Of a DNA stretch of 64,000 bases, positions 8,392 to 19,033 are shown piece by piece. Position numbers and translations under genes: made by a program. The DNA is from Streptomyces dysideae (GTDB lineage Bacteria; Actinomycetota; Actinomycetes; Streptomycetales; Streptomycetaceae). The notes under the pieces were generated by a model. The model worked only from the letters and a program-made list of their open reading frames with translations. It did not search any database and was not told where the DNA came from. Where the stretch lies: contig NZ_KQ949083.1 in assembly GCF_001514305.1 (NCBI RefSeq), forward strand, positions 1 to 64,000, given 5' to 3'. Positions within the stretch are counted from its first letter, which is position 1, and every line of letters begins with the position of its first letter.

Positions 8392-9916
8392 TCACTGCTC
8401 GCGCAGCGGGACCGTCACGTATGACGGGTCGTTCGCCGGCGAGGAGAAGGTCAGCTGCGCGCCGGACGGGTTGTGCTCGATGTAGAGCGGGTCGACCGTG
8501 TCGACGACCAGGGCGAGACGGTGCCTGCCGGGACGTCGTAGGCCGTGGAGAACAGCTCCAGGTCTACGCCGAACGGCTCTCCGGGCGTCCGCCCGTGGAA
8601 GGTGTACGGCGCGTTGCTGACCAGCTTGCCGAGGCCGAGCGGCCCCACGTCGTAGAGGTACGCGACGAGGGTGCCGCTCTCCTTGGTCGGTGTCACCGTG
8701 GTGTGCAACCCGGCCGTGCCGCGCACCTGTTGGGCGGTGGCGTACTTCTCCGACTGCCATACGGCGGCCCAGCGGCGGGGGAGCAGCGGGATCGAGGCCA
8801 TCGGGGGCAACTGGGCCACCTGGTCGAGGATGCTGGACAGGAAGACGACCCCGCCGTCCGCTTCCGAGTTCACGTTCGCGCGGATCGTGGTCGTGCCCGC
8901 GAGGGCGATCTTCCGGTGCGTCGCGCCGACCGACTTCCAGTCCGGGTAGCCCTCGTAGCCGCCCGTGGAACGGGATTTGAGCCGTACCGGCTGCTCGCGG
9001 TCGATGCCGTTGTCGGCGCCCCTGAGGTAGTGGTCGAACCAGCGCCGGGTGTCCGTCCACACGTCGTTGGGCAGCCCGAACAGGCCGGTGAGCTCGGCGG
9101 TCGCGTGGTCGCCGGGGTGGTCGGGAGGAAAGGTAAGGGGCCCGGTGGATACCGGGCCCCGCTTACCGTGTCGGGCCGCTGTCGTGCTGGGTGCGGCCGG
9201 ATTGGAGTTCTCTCCCGCGGGTGCGGGAGACTCTCCCCTGGATCGCTCCGGGGAATTTGACAGGTCATGCCTGTCCTACGGCGACCCTCCCGGCCGTCGG
9301 AGCAACTGCGTGAGCTGCTCGGTGTGTTGGCGGCTTGGTTGTCTCCGTCAACGCAGCCAGAGTAGCAGCGCGGAGTTGCTCTGTGTGACCGCTTCGGTTC
9401 AGTTCGTGTTGGTGCTGGCGCCTGGGCCCATTTGTCGTGCGCGGCGGTGAGCAGGCTGATGCCGGCGCCGTACGAGACGCCCGCCATGCCGATGTGGCCC
9501 GCGTCGGCGGGGGTGTTGGCGAGTGCCCAGTCGATGACCTTGGAGGCGTCGGCTATGTCGGGTGGGCCCGCCACTTCTATCTCGCCGTCGGACTGCCAGA
9601 AGCCGCGCACGTTGTAACTGACCACGACATAGCCGGAGTTCGCGAGCTGCTGGGCCTGCGCGAAGTATTCGACCTGGGGCAGGCCCCACCTCGTGGGCAG
9701 CACGAGCAGCGGGTAGCGGCGGGTGCCGTCGGCGCCCGCGGGCGTCACGACGTTCGCCTTGAGGGTGGTGCCGCCGTCGCCGCTGATGTCGACGAAGCGG
9801 ACGCTGTTCGGGGCCGCCTGGGCGGCGGGGGCGAGCCCGAGGGCGCCATCGGCGATCAGGGACGCGGAGACGGCGCCCACGGCGGTCGTGCGCAGGGCCT
9901 TGCGATGGTGTCCCAC
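8392..9916 (-). pseudogene. Broken secreted CocE/NonD-type alpha/beta hydrolase
   Basis: The N-terminal part (9916 to about 9435) has a signal peptide (ending near AQAAPNS), RYPLLVLPTRWG, and the nucleophile elbow GVSYGAG after AGHIGM. The C-terminal part (about 9118 to 8392) resumes at PGDHAT, continues through WFDHYLRGADNGIDRE, and ends in the X-Pro dipeptidyl-peptidase-type jelly-roll domain. The ~80 residues normally between AAHDK and PGDHA are gone, replaced by ~300 bases of unrelated hairpin-rich DNA. A second lesion, a one-base deletion near 8522, shifts the frame between TAYDVPAG and HRLALVVDTVDPLY. Both lesions inactivate the gene. The family acts on acyl/ester or peptide substrates outside the cell. 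Confidence 0.85.
9132..9430. mobile_element. Hairpin-rich segment replacing the middle of the hydrolase gene
   Basis: This ~300-base block has no counterpart in the hydrolase family. Its left half carries four stem-loops in a row: a long imperfect stem at 9132-9167 (GGTAAG...GGGCCCGGT paired with ACCGGGCCCC...CTTACC), a perfect 8-bp stem at 9211-9230 (TCTCCCGC/GCGGGAGA), a 5-bp stem at 9234-9254 and a 6-bp stem at 9259-9275 (GACAGG/CCTGTC). The right half (9280-9430) is less structured. No transposase frame or terminal inverted repeats are seen. A non-autonomous or decayed insertion, such as one end of an IS200/IS605-like element, is possible; the type label is tentative. Confidence 0.4.
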
Positions 9917-10032
9917 GGGTCACTCCTCACTCGTGTCAATGCAAAGTGACCAGACGGTAACCTCGGGCTCTTACCGCAGGTAACCCGTGAGTAAGTTACG
10001 CGGGAGTAACGATTGTTGAAGTGTGTGAAAAC

Positions 10033-10791
10033 TCAGGAGGCACGGTGTGAGTTCCGGGGAAGGGCGGGTGCCGGCAGCGGTGCCTGTGCCGCCCGCGTCA
10101 CGTCCGCGACCAGCTCGACGACGTCCGGGCCGTAGGCCTGCGAGTTGACGACCTTCAGCAGCAGTACGAAGGAGCCGCTGCCGTGCTTGCGGGAGAGCCG
10201 TTCGTGGTTGCGGGCGAGGTAGCGGGTCGCGGCCTGGTTGGTGATCGCGCGCTGGCCGCAGAACAGGAAGACCGGCCGGGACAGGCCCGGCTGTCCGGCC
10301 GTGAGCCGTGCCAGCAGCACGTACTCGGTCAGGCCGGGTTCCATGCGGTAGCGCTCGCTGCCGATCTGGAACGCCAGCCGGTCCGGGCCCGGGTCCGGGT
10401 CGGTGTTCACCCGCACCCCCGGCAGCATGGCGTGCATATGGGCCGCCATCCGCCGGTTCGATCCGGGGCCGCCGACGCAGAACTCGGTGCGCTCCCCGAA
10501 GCCCTGCCGGGCCGCGTCCTGGGTGATCACCTCGGCGTGCGCGCCGCAGTCCTTGATGAGCGCGGAGAGCTCCAGGAGCGCGAACACGTCGTAGCGGTGC
10601 ACCGCGAGGTCGGGGCTGCCCGCGTCGCGGTTGACGACGAGCAGCGACTCGGAGTTGTCGGGCAGCCCGAAGAAGGCCTGCTTCCGGCGGAGCTTCCGCT
10701 TCCAGAGGTAGGTGCGGGCCAGCCAGCCGAGCGCGGCACTGATACCGGCCGCGACCACGCCCAGGACGATGTTGCGCACGTCGTCATTCAT
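10033..10791 (-). CDS. Membrane-anchored hypothetical protein
   Basis: A 252-residue protein with one N-terminal transmembrane segment (about residues 6-27, IVLGVVAAGISAALGWLART) followed by a basic stop-transfer stretch (WKRKLRRKQ). The cytoplasmic or periplasm-facing alpha/beta domain contains ESLLVVNRDAGSPDLAVHRYD, GGPGSNRRMAAHMHAMLPGV and FLFCGQRAITNQAATRYL. The GGPGSNR segment recalls actinobacterial proteins of unknown function. I cannot assign an activity. The gene stands alone between the broken hydrolase (divergent) and ggt (divergent promoter region 10792-10910). Confidence 0.75.
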   Translation of the reverse strand: MNDDVRNIVLGVVAAGISAALGWLARTYLWKRKLRRKQAFFGLPDNSESLLVVNRDAGSPDLAVHRYDVFALLELSALIKDCGAHAEVITQDAARQGFGERTEFCVGGPGSNRRMAAHMHAMLPGVRVNTDPDPGPDRLAFQIGSERYRMEPGLTEYVLLARLTAGQPGLSRPVFLFCGQRAITNQAATRYLARNHERLSRKHGSGSFVLLLKVVNSQAYGPDVVELVADVTRAAQAPLPAPALPRNSHRAS

Positions 10792-10910
10792 GGGCGCGCA
10801 TGGTAGCGGGCGAACGCAAACCGGTGTTCGAGACGGGGCTGTTGAGGCCGGGCTGACGGGGGCATGGCGATCGATTAGGCTGCGTCAACGGCCTTTTACT
10901 GGAGGTGCGG

Positions 10911-12710
10911 ATGCGTCGCCCTGTCGCGCGGAATCTGGCGGTCCTGGCGGTCTCGGCCGCCGTGGTGTCGGTGGGGGCGGCGGGGCCACCCACCACCGAG
11001 ACCGGCACAGCCGAGAAAGTCCCGGTGGCAGTCGGCTACGGCGGTGCCGTCGCGAGCGTCGACGCGGACGCCTCCGCCGCCGGCATCGAGGTCCTGAGGA
11101 AGGGCGGCAACGCCGTCGACGCCGCCGTCGCCACGGCCGCCGCGCTCGGCGTCACCGAGCCCTACTCCGCCGGCATCGGCGGAGGCGGCTACTTCGTCTA
11201 CTACGACGCCAAGTCCCGTACGGTGCACACCATCGACGGCCGGGAGACCGCACCCCTGACCGCCGGCTCCGACCTCTTCGTGGAGGACGGCAAGGCGATC
11301 CCCTTCGCCCAGGCCGTCAGCAGTGGCCTCGGCGTGGGCACGCCGGGCACGCCCGCCACCTGGCAGACGGCACTGGACAAGTGGGGCAGCAGAAAGCTCG
11401 GCACGCTGCTCCGGCCCGCCGAGCGCCTCGCCCGCGACGGTTTCGTCGTCGACGCCACCTTCCGCTCCCAGACCGCGTCGAACGAGACCCGGTTCCGCTA
11501 CTTCCCGGACAGCGCCGAGCTGTTCCTGCCGGACGGCGAACTCCCGGTCGTCGGCTCCACCTTCAAGAACCCCGATCTCGCCCGTACTTACGCGGAACTG
11601 GGCCGGAAGGGCGTCGGCGCGCTCTACCGCGGCGACCTCGCCGAGGACATCGTCGACACCGTGAACGAGCCGCCCGTGGACCCCGGTTCGGGCTGGAACG
11701 CCCGCCCGGGCGAACTGTCCGTCAAGGACCTCGCGGCCTACCGCGCCAAGCTCCAGAAGCCGACGAAGACCTCGTACCGCGGCCTCGGCGTCTACTCCAT
11801 CGCGCCCTCCTCCTCCGGCGGCACGACTGTCGGCGAGGCCCTCAACATCCTTGAGGGGACCGACCTTTCGAAGGCCGGCGAGGACCAGTACCTGCACCGC
11901 TACATCGAGGCCAGCCGGATCGCGTTCGCGGACCGCGGGCGCTGGGTCGGCGACCCCGCCTTCGAGGACGTGCCGGCGAAGGAACTGCTGTCGCAGAAGT
12001 ACGCCGACTCGCGGGCGTGCCTCATCAAGGACGACGCGGTCCTCACCAGCCCCCTCGCTCCCGGCGACCCGCGCGACCCGGCGGCCTGCGCCACCGGCGG
12101 AACGGCGGCGCCGACGACGTACGAGGGCGACAGCACGACGCATCTCACGGCCGCCGACAAGTGGGGCAACGTCGTCGCCTATACGCTCACCATCGAGCAG
12201 ACCGGCGGCAGCGGCATCACCGTGCCCGGCCGTGGCTTCATCCTCAACAACGAGCTGACGGACTTCTCCTTCACCCCGGCCAACCCGGCCGTCCACGACC
12301 CGAACCTGCCCGGCCCTGGCAAGCGGCCCCGGTCGTCGATCGCGCCGACCATCGTGCTGGACCAGCACGACAAGCCCGTGGTGGCGCTCGGTTCGCCGGG
12401 CGGGGCGACCATCATCACCACCGTGCTGCAGACCCTGACCGGGTTCCTCGACCGCGGGCTGCCGCTCGTCGACGCGATCGCCGCGCCGCGCGCCAGCCAG
12501 CGCAACGGCGCCCAGACCGACCTCGAACCCGGCCTCTACAACAGCGAGTCGAAGGCGCGGCTGGAGGCCGTCGGGCACTCCTTCCGGCTGAACCCCGAGA
12601 TCGGTGCGGCCACGGCCGTACAGCGGCTGCCGAACGGGAAGTGGCTGGCCGCCGCCGAGAAGGTACGGCGGGGCGGCGGCTCGGCGATGGTCGTCCACCC
12701 GGTGCCGTAG
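10911..12710 (+). CDS. ggt: Gamma-glutamyltransferase
   Basis: A 599-residue Ntn-hydrolase that cleaves glutathione-type gamma-glutamyl bonds and self-processes into two subunits. ATG at 10911 is preferred, with GGAGG five bases upstream. The N-terminus has a signal-peptide-like stretch (LAVLAVSAAVVSVGAA). Family motifs include ILRKGGNAVDAAVA, GIGGGGYFVYYD and the processing/nucleophile region GDSTTHLTAADKWGN, where the first Thr of TTH is the catalytic residue. GRGFILNNELTDFS and the oxyanion region PGGATI follow. Length fits exported GGT1-type enzymes. It converges on the Clp ATPase gene with only four bases between the stops. Confidence 0.93.
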   Translation: MRRPVARNLAVLAVSAAVVSVGAAGPPTTETGTAEKVPVAVGYGGAVASVDADASAAGIEVLRKGGNAVDAAVATAAALGVTEPYSAGIGGGGYFVYYDAKSRTVHTIDGRETAPLTAGSDLFVEDGKAIPFAQAVSSGLGVGTPGTPATWQTALDKWGSRKLGTLLRPAERLARDGFVVDATFRSQTASNETRFRYFPDSAELFLPDGELPVVGSTFKNPDLARTYAELGRKGVGALYRGDLAEDIVDTVNEPPVDPGSGWNARPGELSVKDLAAYRAKLQKPTKTSYRGLGVYSIAPSSSGGTTVGEALNILEGTDLSKAGEDQYLHRYIEASRIAFADRGRWVGDPAFEDVPAKELLSQKYADSRACLIKDDAVLTSPLAPGDPRDPAACATGGTAAPTTYEGDSTTHLTAADKWGNVVAYTLTIEQTGGSGITVPGRGFILNNELTDFSFTPANPAVHDPNLPGPGKRPRSSIAPTIVLDQHDKPVVALGSPGGATIITTVLQTLTGFLDRGLPLVDAIAAPRASQRNGAQTDLEPGLYNSESKARLEAVGHSFRLNPEIGAATAVQRLPNGKWLAAAEKVRRGGGSAMVVHPVP

Positions 12711-12714
12711 CGGA

Positions 12715-15270
<2,556 letters not shown>

Positions 15271-15416
15271 GGTTCGGTTCCTTCGCAGACGACTGGACGG
15301 AGCCGGGTAACCCGGGTGTGGGTCGCTTATGCCACGATTGCACGTTCCGTTGCGCTGGGCATGCGCAGGAACGCCCCAGTTTGCGGCTTGCCGCGGTCTC
15401 GCGGCTGCGGGCCGGT

Positions 15417-15464
15417 GGGGGCTGGTCGCGCCCACGCGGCGGAGCCGCAAATCGACACAGCCCC
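15417..15464. repeat. Streptomyces intergenic stem-loop repeat
   Basis: GGGGCTG (15417-15423) pairs with CAGCCCC (15458-15464) around an inner stem GCGGC/GCCGC (15436-15448). The surrounding text GGTGGGGGCTGGTCGCGCCC and CAGCCCCGCGCCCC is a motif I know from many Streptomyces intergenic regions. It lies between the divergently placed 5' end of the Clp gene and the 3' end of map and may end transcription of map's neighbours. Confidence 0.6.
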
Positions 15465-15481
15465 GCGCCCCCGGAGGTCGG

Positions 15482-16249
15482 TCACCTTGCCGTGAGGATC
15501 CTCGGCCCTGCCTCTGTGATCGCCACCGTGTGCTCTGCGTGAGCCGCTCGCGAACCGTCGTTCGTTCGTAGGGTCCAGCCGTCAGGGGCCTCGTGGTAGT
15601 CGTCCTTGCCGCTGGCGATCAGCATGGGCTCGAGGGCCAGGACCATGCCGTGTCTGAGAGGGAGGCCTCGGCCGGGGCGGCCCTCGTTGGGGACCGGGGG
15701 GTCCTCGTGCATGCGGCGGCCCACTCCGTGGCCGCCGAAGCCCTCGGGGATGCCGTAGCCGGCCGCGCGGCAGACCTTGCCGATCGCGTGGGCGATGTCG
15801 CCGATGCGGTTGCCGACGACGGCCGCCTCGATGCCGGCGGCCAGGGCGCGCTCGGCGGTTTCGATCAGGCGTACGTCGGCCGGGCGGGATGTGCCGACGG
15901 TGAAGCTGAGCGCCGAGTCTCCTACCCAGCCGTTGAGTTCGGCGCCGAAGTCGGCGGAGAGCAGGTCGCCGTCGCGCAGCCGGTAGTCGGTCGGGATGCC
16001 GTGCACGATCGCGTCGTTGACGGAGGTGCAGAGGACGGCGGGGTAGGGCGTGGGGGCGAAGGAGGGGCGATAGCCGAGGAAGGGTGAGGTCGCGCCCGCC
16101 CCGCGCAGCACGTCGTGCGCCAGCTCGTTCAGCTCCAGTAGGGAAACGCCCACGTCAGCGGCTTCCCGTACGGCCGTCAGGGCCTGACCGACGACCTGGC
16201 CGGCCGCGTACATCGCATCGATAGAAGTGTCTGTCTTGAGCTCCACCAT
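15482..16249 (-). CDS. map: Type I methionine aminopeptidase
   Basis: A 255-residue dinuclear-metal protease that removes N-terminal Met. Metal ligands are visible in order: Asp in LLSADFGAE, Asp in WVGDSALSF, His in GGHGVGRRMHEDP, Glu in LALEPML and a final Glu in HAEHTVAI. The substrate-contact His is in NDAIVHGIP. Length is that of the compact class Ia enzymes. The ATG at 16249 follows a TATAGT hexamer by 7 bases, so the mRNA may be leaderless. It is divergent from a small HTH regulator with only 32 bases between the starts. Confidence 0.92.
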   Translation of the reverse strand: MVELKTDTSIDAMYAAGQVVGQALTAVREAADVGVSLLELNELAHDVLRGAGATSPFLGYRPSFAPTPYPAVLCTSVNDAIVHGIPTDYRLRDGDLLSADFGAELNGWVGDSALSFTVGTSRPADVRLIETAERALAAGIEAAVVGNRIGDIAHAIGKVCRAAGYGIPEGFGGHGVGRRMHEDPPVPNEGRPGRGLPLRHGMVLALEPMLIASGKDDYHEAPDGWTLRTNDGSRAAHAEHTVAITEAGPRILTAR

Positions 16250-16281
16250 GCCAATTACTATACCGGTATTAGAATGACGGC
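16250..16281. promoter_or_regulatory. Divergent, apparently leaderless promoter pair with palindrome
   Basis: The 32 bases between the two start codons contain the perfect palindrome ATACCGGTAT (16260-16269). On the plus strand TAGAAT (16270-16275) ends 6 bases before the HTH ATG; on the minus strand TATAGT ends 7 bases before the map ATG. Both spacings put the transcription start at or next to the start codon. No ribosome binding site fits on either side. The palindrome overlaps both -10 boxes and could be the operator of the HTH protein. Confidence 0.6.
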
Positions 16282-16533
16282 ATGGTGCGCACCCCACTGA
16301 CCCCCGAAGAGCGTGAACGCGGCGAGCGGCTCGGGCGGCTGCTCCGCGAGGCGCGCGGCGGCCGCAGCATGGCGGAGGTCGCGGCGGTCGCCGGGATCTC
16401 CGCGGAGACGCTGCGCAAGATCGAGACCGGCCGTGCCCCGACGCCCGCCTTCTTCACGGTGGCCGCACTGGCCCGGGCGCTCGGGCTGTCCATGGACGAA
16501 CTGGCCGGGCTGTGCACGCCGGCCGTCGCGTGA
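16282..16533 (+). CDS. Small XRE-type HTH regulator
   Basis: An 83-residue protein that is essentially one lambda-repressor-like helix-turn-helix domain. Its segments are GERLGRLLREARGGRSMAEVA, the turn AVAGISAETLRKIETGRAPTP, and a final helix ARALGLSMDELAGLC. No ligand-binding domain is present. Divergent from methionine aminopeptidase across a 32-base region with a palindrome, so it may control itself and map. The pairing of an XRE protein with a second map gene recurs in Streptomyces as far as I recall. Confidence 0.85.
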   Translation: MVRTPLTPEERERGERLGRLLREARGGRSMAEVAAVAGISAETLRKIETGRAPTPAFFTVAALARALGLSMDELAGLCTPAVA

Positions 16534-16607
16534 GGGGGTGCACGTCACGTTCCGGGAGGGGCGGCGTACTCTGCGTCCCGTCGGAAAACTGCTCGTAGCA
16601 CTCCCGT

Positions 16608-16648
16608 AACACAACTGGTGTTGCCTTACGGACCGGAGTGCTCCGGTC
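16608..16648. promoter_or_regulatory. Two stem-loops ahead of the repeat-rich protein
   Basis: AACAC-aactg-GTGTT (16608-16622) and GACCGGAG-tg-CTCCGGTC (16631-16648) lie just upstream of the ribosome binding site AGGAG at 16653 and the start at 16665. They may be operators or a structured leader that affects translation. Confidence 0.4.
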
Positions 16649-16664
16649 TGGCAGGAGTTGGGCA

Positions 16665-18710
16665 ATGGCAGTGGATCAACTCCCGGGTCGGGTGCGGGAG
16701 TTCGCGAACTACCTGAACGGCCTGCTGGCGCGCCTGGATCAGGGTAGCGGCTGGTGCGGGGTGTTCTGGCAGCGCGACCCGGACGGCATGCAGGCCTGCC
16801 TCGACGGACGTGAAGTACCGCCGTGGGATGTGGTGGAGGCGCTGCTGCACGATCTCGCCGCCGACTACGGCCCCGGTGGCGTGGGCCCGGAGGCGGAACG
16901 CGCCCGTGACCTGCATGCCGCCGCACTCGCCGCGTACGATGCCCGGCCCGGCGGCCGGGACGCCCTCGGGGACCGGCTCGACGTCATGCTCCGCGAGCAG
17001 CGGTACGCCATGGAACGGCAGGCTGAGCTGGGTCGGCTGCTCGGCTCGGCGACCACCCAGGAACAGGCCGACGGCATCCGCCTCGACCTCGCCTGGGCCC
17101 GCGACGACCACGAGCGGGCCACCGCCCGGTGCGCCGAACTCCGTTCCCGGATGGCCGACTTGGACCGTCGGACGGCGGGCGGCCAGGCGGAGACCATCCG
17201 ACGCGACCGGGCGGGGGAGGGCACCGTGCTCCGCGTCGACCAGTCCCCGGGGCCGGGCGACGGCAGGGGCCCCGGCTCCACGAACATGCCGCACCAGCGT
17301 GACGCGCGGTCGGCGGCGGAGTCGCATGGTTGGCGTGACGAGCGCCAGGCGGCCCCGGCCAGCGAGCCCGACCCGCACGAAGGGCAGCGGCCTGTGGCCG
17401 CACCGGCCGACTGGTACGAGGCACAGCGCGCCGCCGGTGCCGGGGCGGCGGAGCGGTATGAGGGGCGGCGCGCGGATTCCCCTGGGGCAGGGGATGTCAC
17501 CGGAGCTTCTGGTTGGCGGGACGGACAGCATGCCGGCGGGGCGCGGGCGCAGGGGCGCCATGACGGGCATCCTGCGGATTCCTCCGGGGCGGATGGCCTC
17601 GGTGGGGCGTCTGGCCGGCGGGATGGGCAGTATGCCGGCGGTGGACGGGCGGCGGGGCAGTACGACGGGCATCGCGGGGATTCCACCGGCCCCGGAGACT
17701 CCGCCGGGACCTCTGGCTGGCGGGACGCACGCCATGCCCCTGACCAGCCCGACCCGGCAGGGGCCGACGCCTCGCCCGACGACTGGCGCACGGGGCAGCG
17801 CGCCGCTGGCGGCAGTGCGTCCGGCTGGCGGGCGGCGCCCCGCACCGGTGGCCGGGCCCCGGATGGGTCCGACTCGGCGGGAGCCGACGCCCCCGAGCCC
17901 GACTGGCCGGCATCCCATCCCTCCGGCGCCGAGCAGGCCGACCCCACCCCGCCCACACCTGAGCCCACCCCCGCCCCCAAGCAGCGCAAACGTCGCCGTG
18001 GCGGTGCCCGCTTCGCCGGGATGGTCGAGGAAGACGCCGCCCCCGTCGTCGTACCGCCCACCGCCGCACCCACCCTGCCCGCGCAGCCCGCCGCCGGTCG
18101 GCGCAGCCCGCGTGGGGCCCGGTTCGCCGGGGCCGCCGAGGCGGTCGCCCCCGCGGAGCCGCAGGCCCAGGCACGGGACGTGGCGGACCGGCGGGAGGTC
18201 GTCGGAACCGTGGAGACGCTGGTGCGGCTGCGCGGTGAGGGGCGTAGCGGTGAGGCACATGTGCTGCTGGTCGAGGCCGCCTACTGGCCCGCCGCCCGCT
18301 TCCCGCTGCTCGCCGTCGAGATGCAGCGCGCCGGGCTCGGTGCCGACTGGGCGACGCTGCTGTGGGAGGCCGCGTCGTTGCCCGCCGACCGGCTGGTCGA
18401 GGCCGCTGACGCGCTGACCGAGGCGGGGCGTGCCGGTGACGGGGAGCAGATCCTGCGGCAGGGCGTCGCCCGGCCCGCCGACGAGATCGGGCAGGCCGTG
18501 CTGGCGCTGGACGCAGAGGGACGGCGCCGCGAGGTGCGTGCGCTGCTCGACGCGTACGTGCGGGTCCGCACCCCGGAGGAGGCGGCCCGCAGCGCCGCGC
18601 CGGACCCGCAGACCCTCGTACCGCTGCTGCTGGAGGCCGCCCAGGGCGTCTCGGACGACCGGCACTGGGACCTCGTCCACGCCCTGCGCGTCGCCGGGTT
18701 CGCCGCCTGA
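16665..18710 (+). CDS. Large protein with disordered repeat-rich centre
   Basis: A 681-residue protein with no signal peptide or membrane span; ATG 16665 has AGGAG 7 bases upstream. Residues ~1-60 form a small conserved domain (RVREFANYLNGLLARLDQGS, WCGVFWQRDPDGMQACLDGR) and ~60-185 are helical with coiled-coil character. Residues ~190-490 are low complexity, with degenerate copies of a GWRDGQ.A...QGRHDGHPAD unit rich in Gly, Asp, Ala, Arg. Residues ~495-681 are all-helical repeats (EGRSGEAHVLLVEAAYWPAA..., LLEAAQGVSDDRHWDLVHAL). I do not recognise a function. The helical ends and flexible middle suggest a scaffold or effector-associated protein, but that is a guess. Confidence 0.8.
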   Translation: MAVDQLPGRVREFANYLNGLLARLDQGSGWCGVFWQRDPDGMQACLDGREVPPWDVVEALLHDLAADYGPGGVGPEAERARDLHAAALAAYDARPGGRDALGDRLDVMLREQRYAMERQAELGRLLGSATTQEQADGIRLDLAWARDDHERATARCAELRSRMADLDRRTAGGQAETIRRDRAGEGTVLRVDQSPGPGDGRGPGSTNMPHQRDARSAAESHGWRDERQAAPASEPDPHEGQRPVAAPADWYEAQRAAGAGAAERYEGRRADSPGAGDVTGASGWRDGQHAGGARAQGRHDGHPADSSGADGLGGASGRRDGQYAGGGRAAGQYDGHRGDSTGPGDSAGTSGWRDARHAPDQPDPAGADASPDDWRTGQRAAGGSASGWRAAPRTGGRAPDGSDSAGADAPEPDWPASHPSGAEQADPTPPTPEPTPAPKQRKRRRGGARFAGMVEEDAAPVVVPPTAAPTLPAQPAAGRRSPRGARFAGAAEAVAPAEPQAQARDVADRREVVGTVETLVRLRGEGRSGEAHVLLVEAAYWPAARFPLLAVEMQRAGLGADWATLLWEAASLPADRLVEAADALTEAGRAGDGEQILRQGVARPADEIGQAVLALDAEGRRREVRALLDAYVRVRTPEEAARSAAPDPQTLVPLLLEAAQGVSDDRHWDLVHALRVAGFAA

Positions 18711-19033
18711 CCAGGCGGGCACCGACCGGCCCGGTCATGGCGGGGCCTCACCCACAGGAGTTCGAACCGTCCTCGGCCGTAGCAGAGGACTCCTGGCTCA
18801 CGCCGCTCGGCCGCTCGGCGAGCGACCGAGTCTTACGCGATCAACGTCAGCCGGGTTGGAACCAGCCCGGTTACTTCGACGTAAAGAAGACCATGCACGC
18901 TTGGTGCTCACAGCGCATCGGACGCGATTCACTCGATCGAGTGGGCGGGCATCCTTCCCGGCGGGGGAAACGCCCTCTACCGTCGGCATACACGCGCGTA
19001 GACGCTCTGGCGTCCCCGTCGAAGGAGCAGCTC
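18711..19033 (+). promoter_or_regulatory. Leader region of the pyrimidine-degradation operon with 14-base palindrome
   Basis: This 323-base gap contains the perfect palindrome CACTCGATCGAGTG at 18930-18943, about 90 bases before the first gene of the degradation operon. The ribosome binding site GAAGGAG is at 19021. The palindrome is a candidate regulator site (the PucR protein encoded two genes downstream is the obvious candidate). No convincing -10/-35 pair was identified. Confidence 0.45.
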
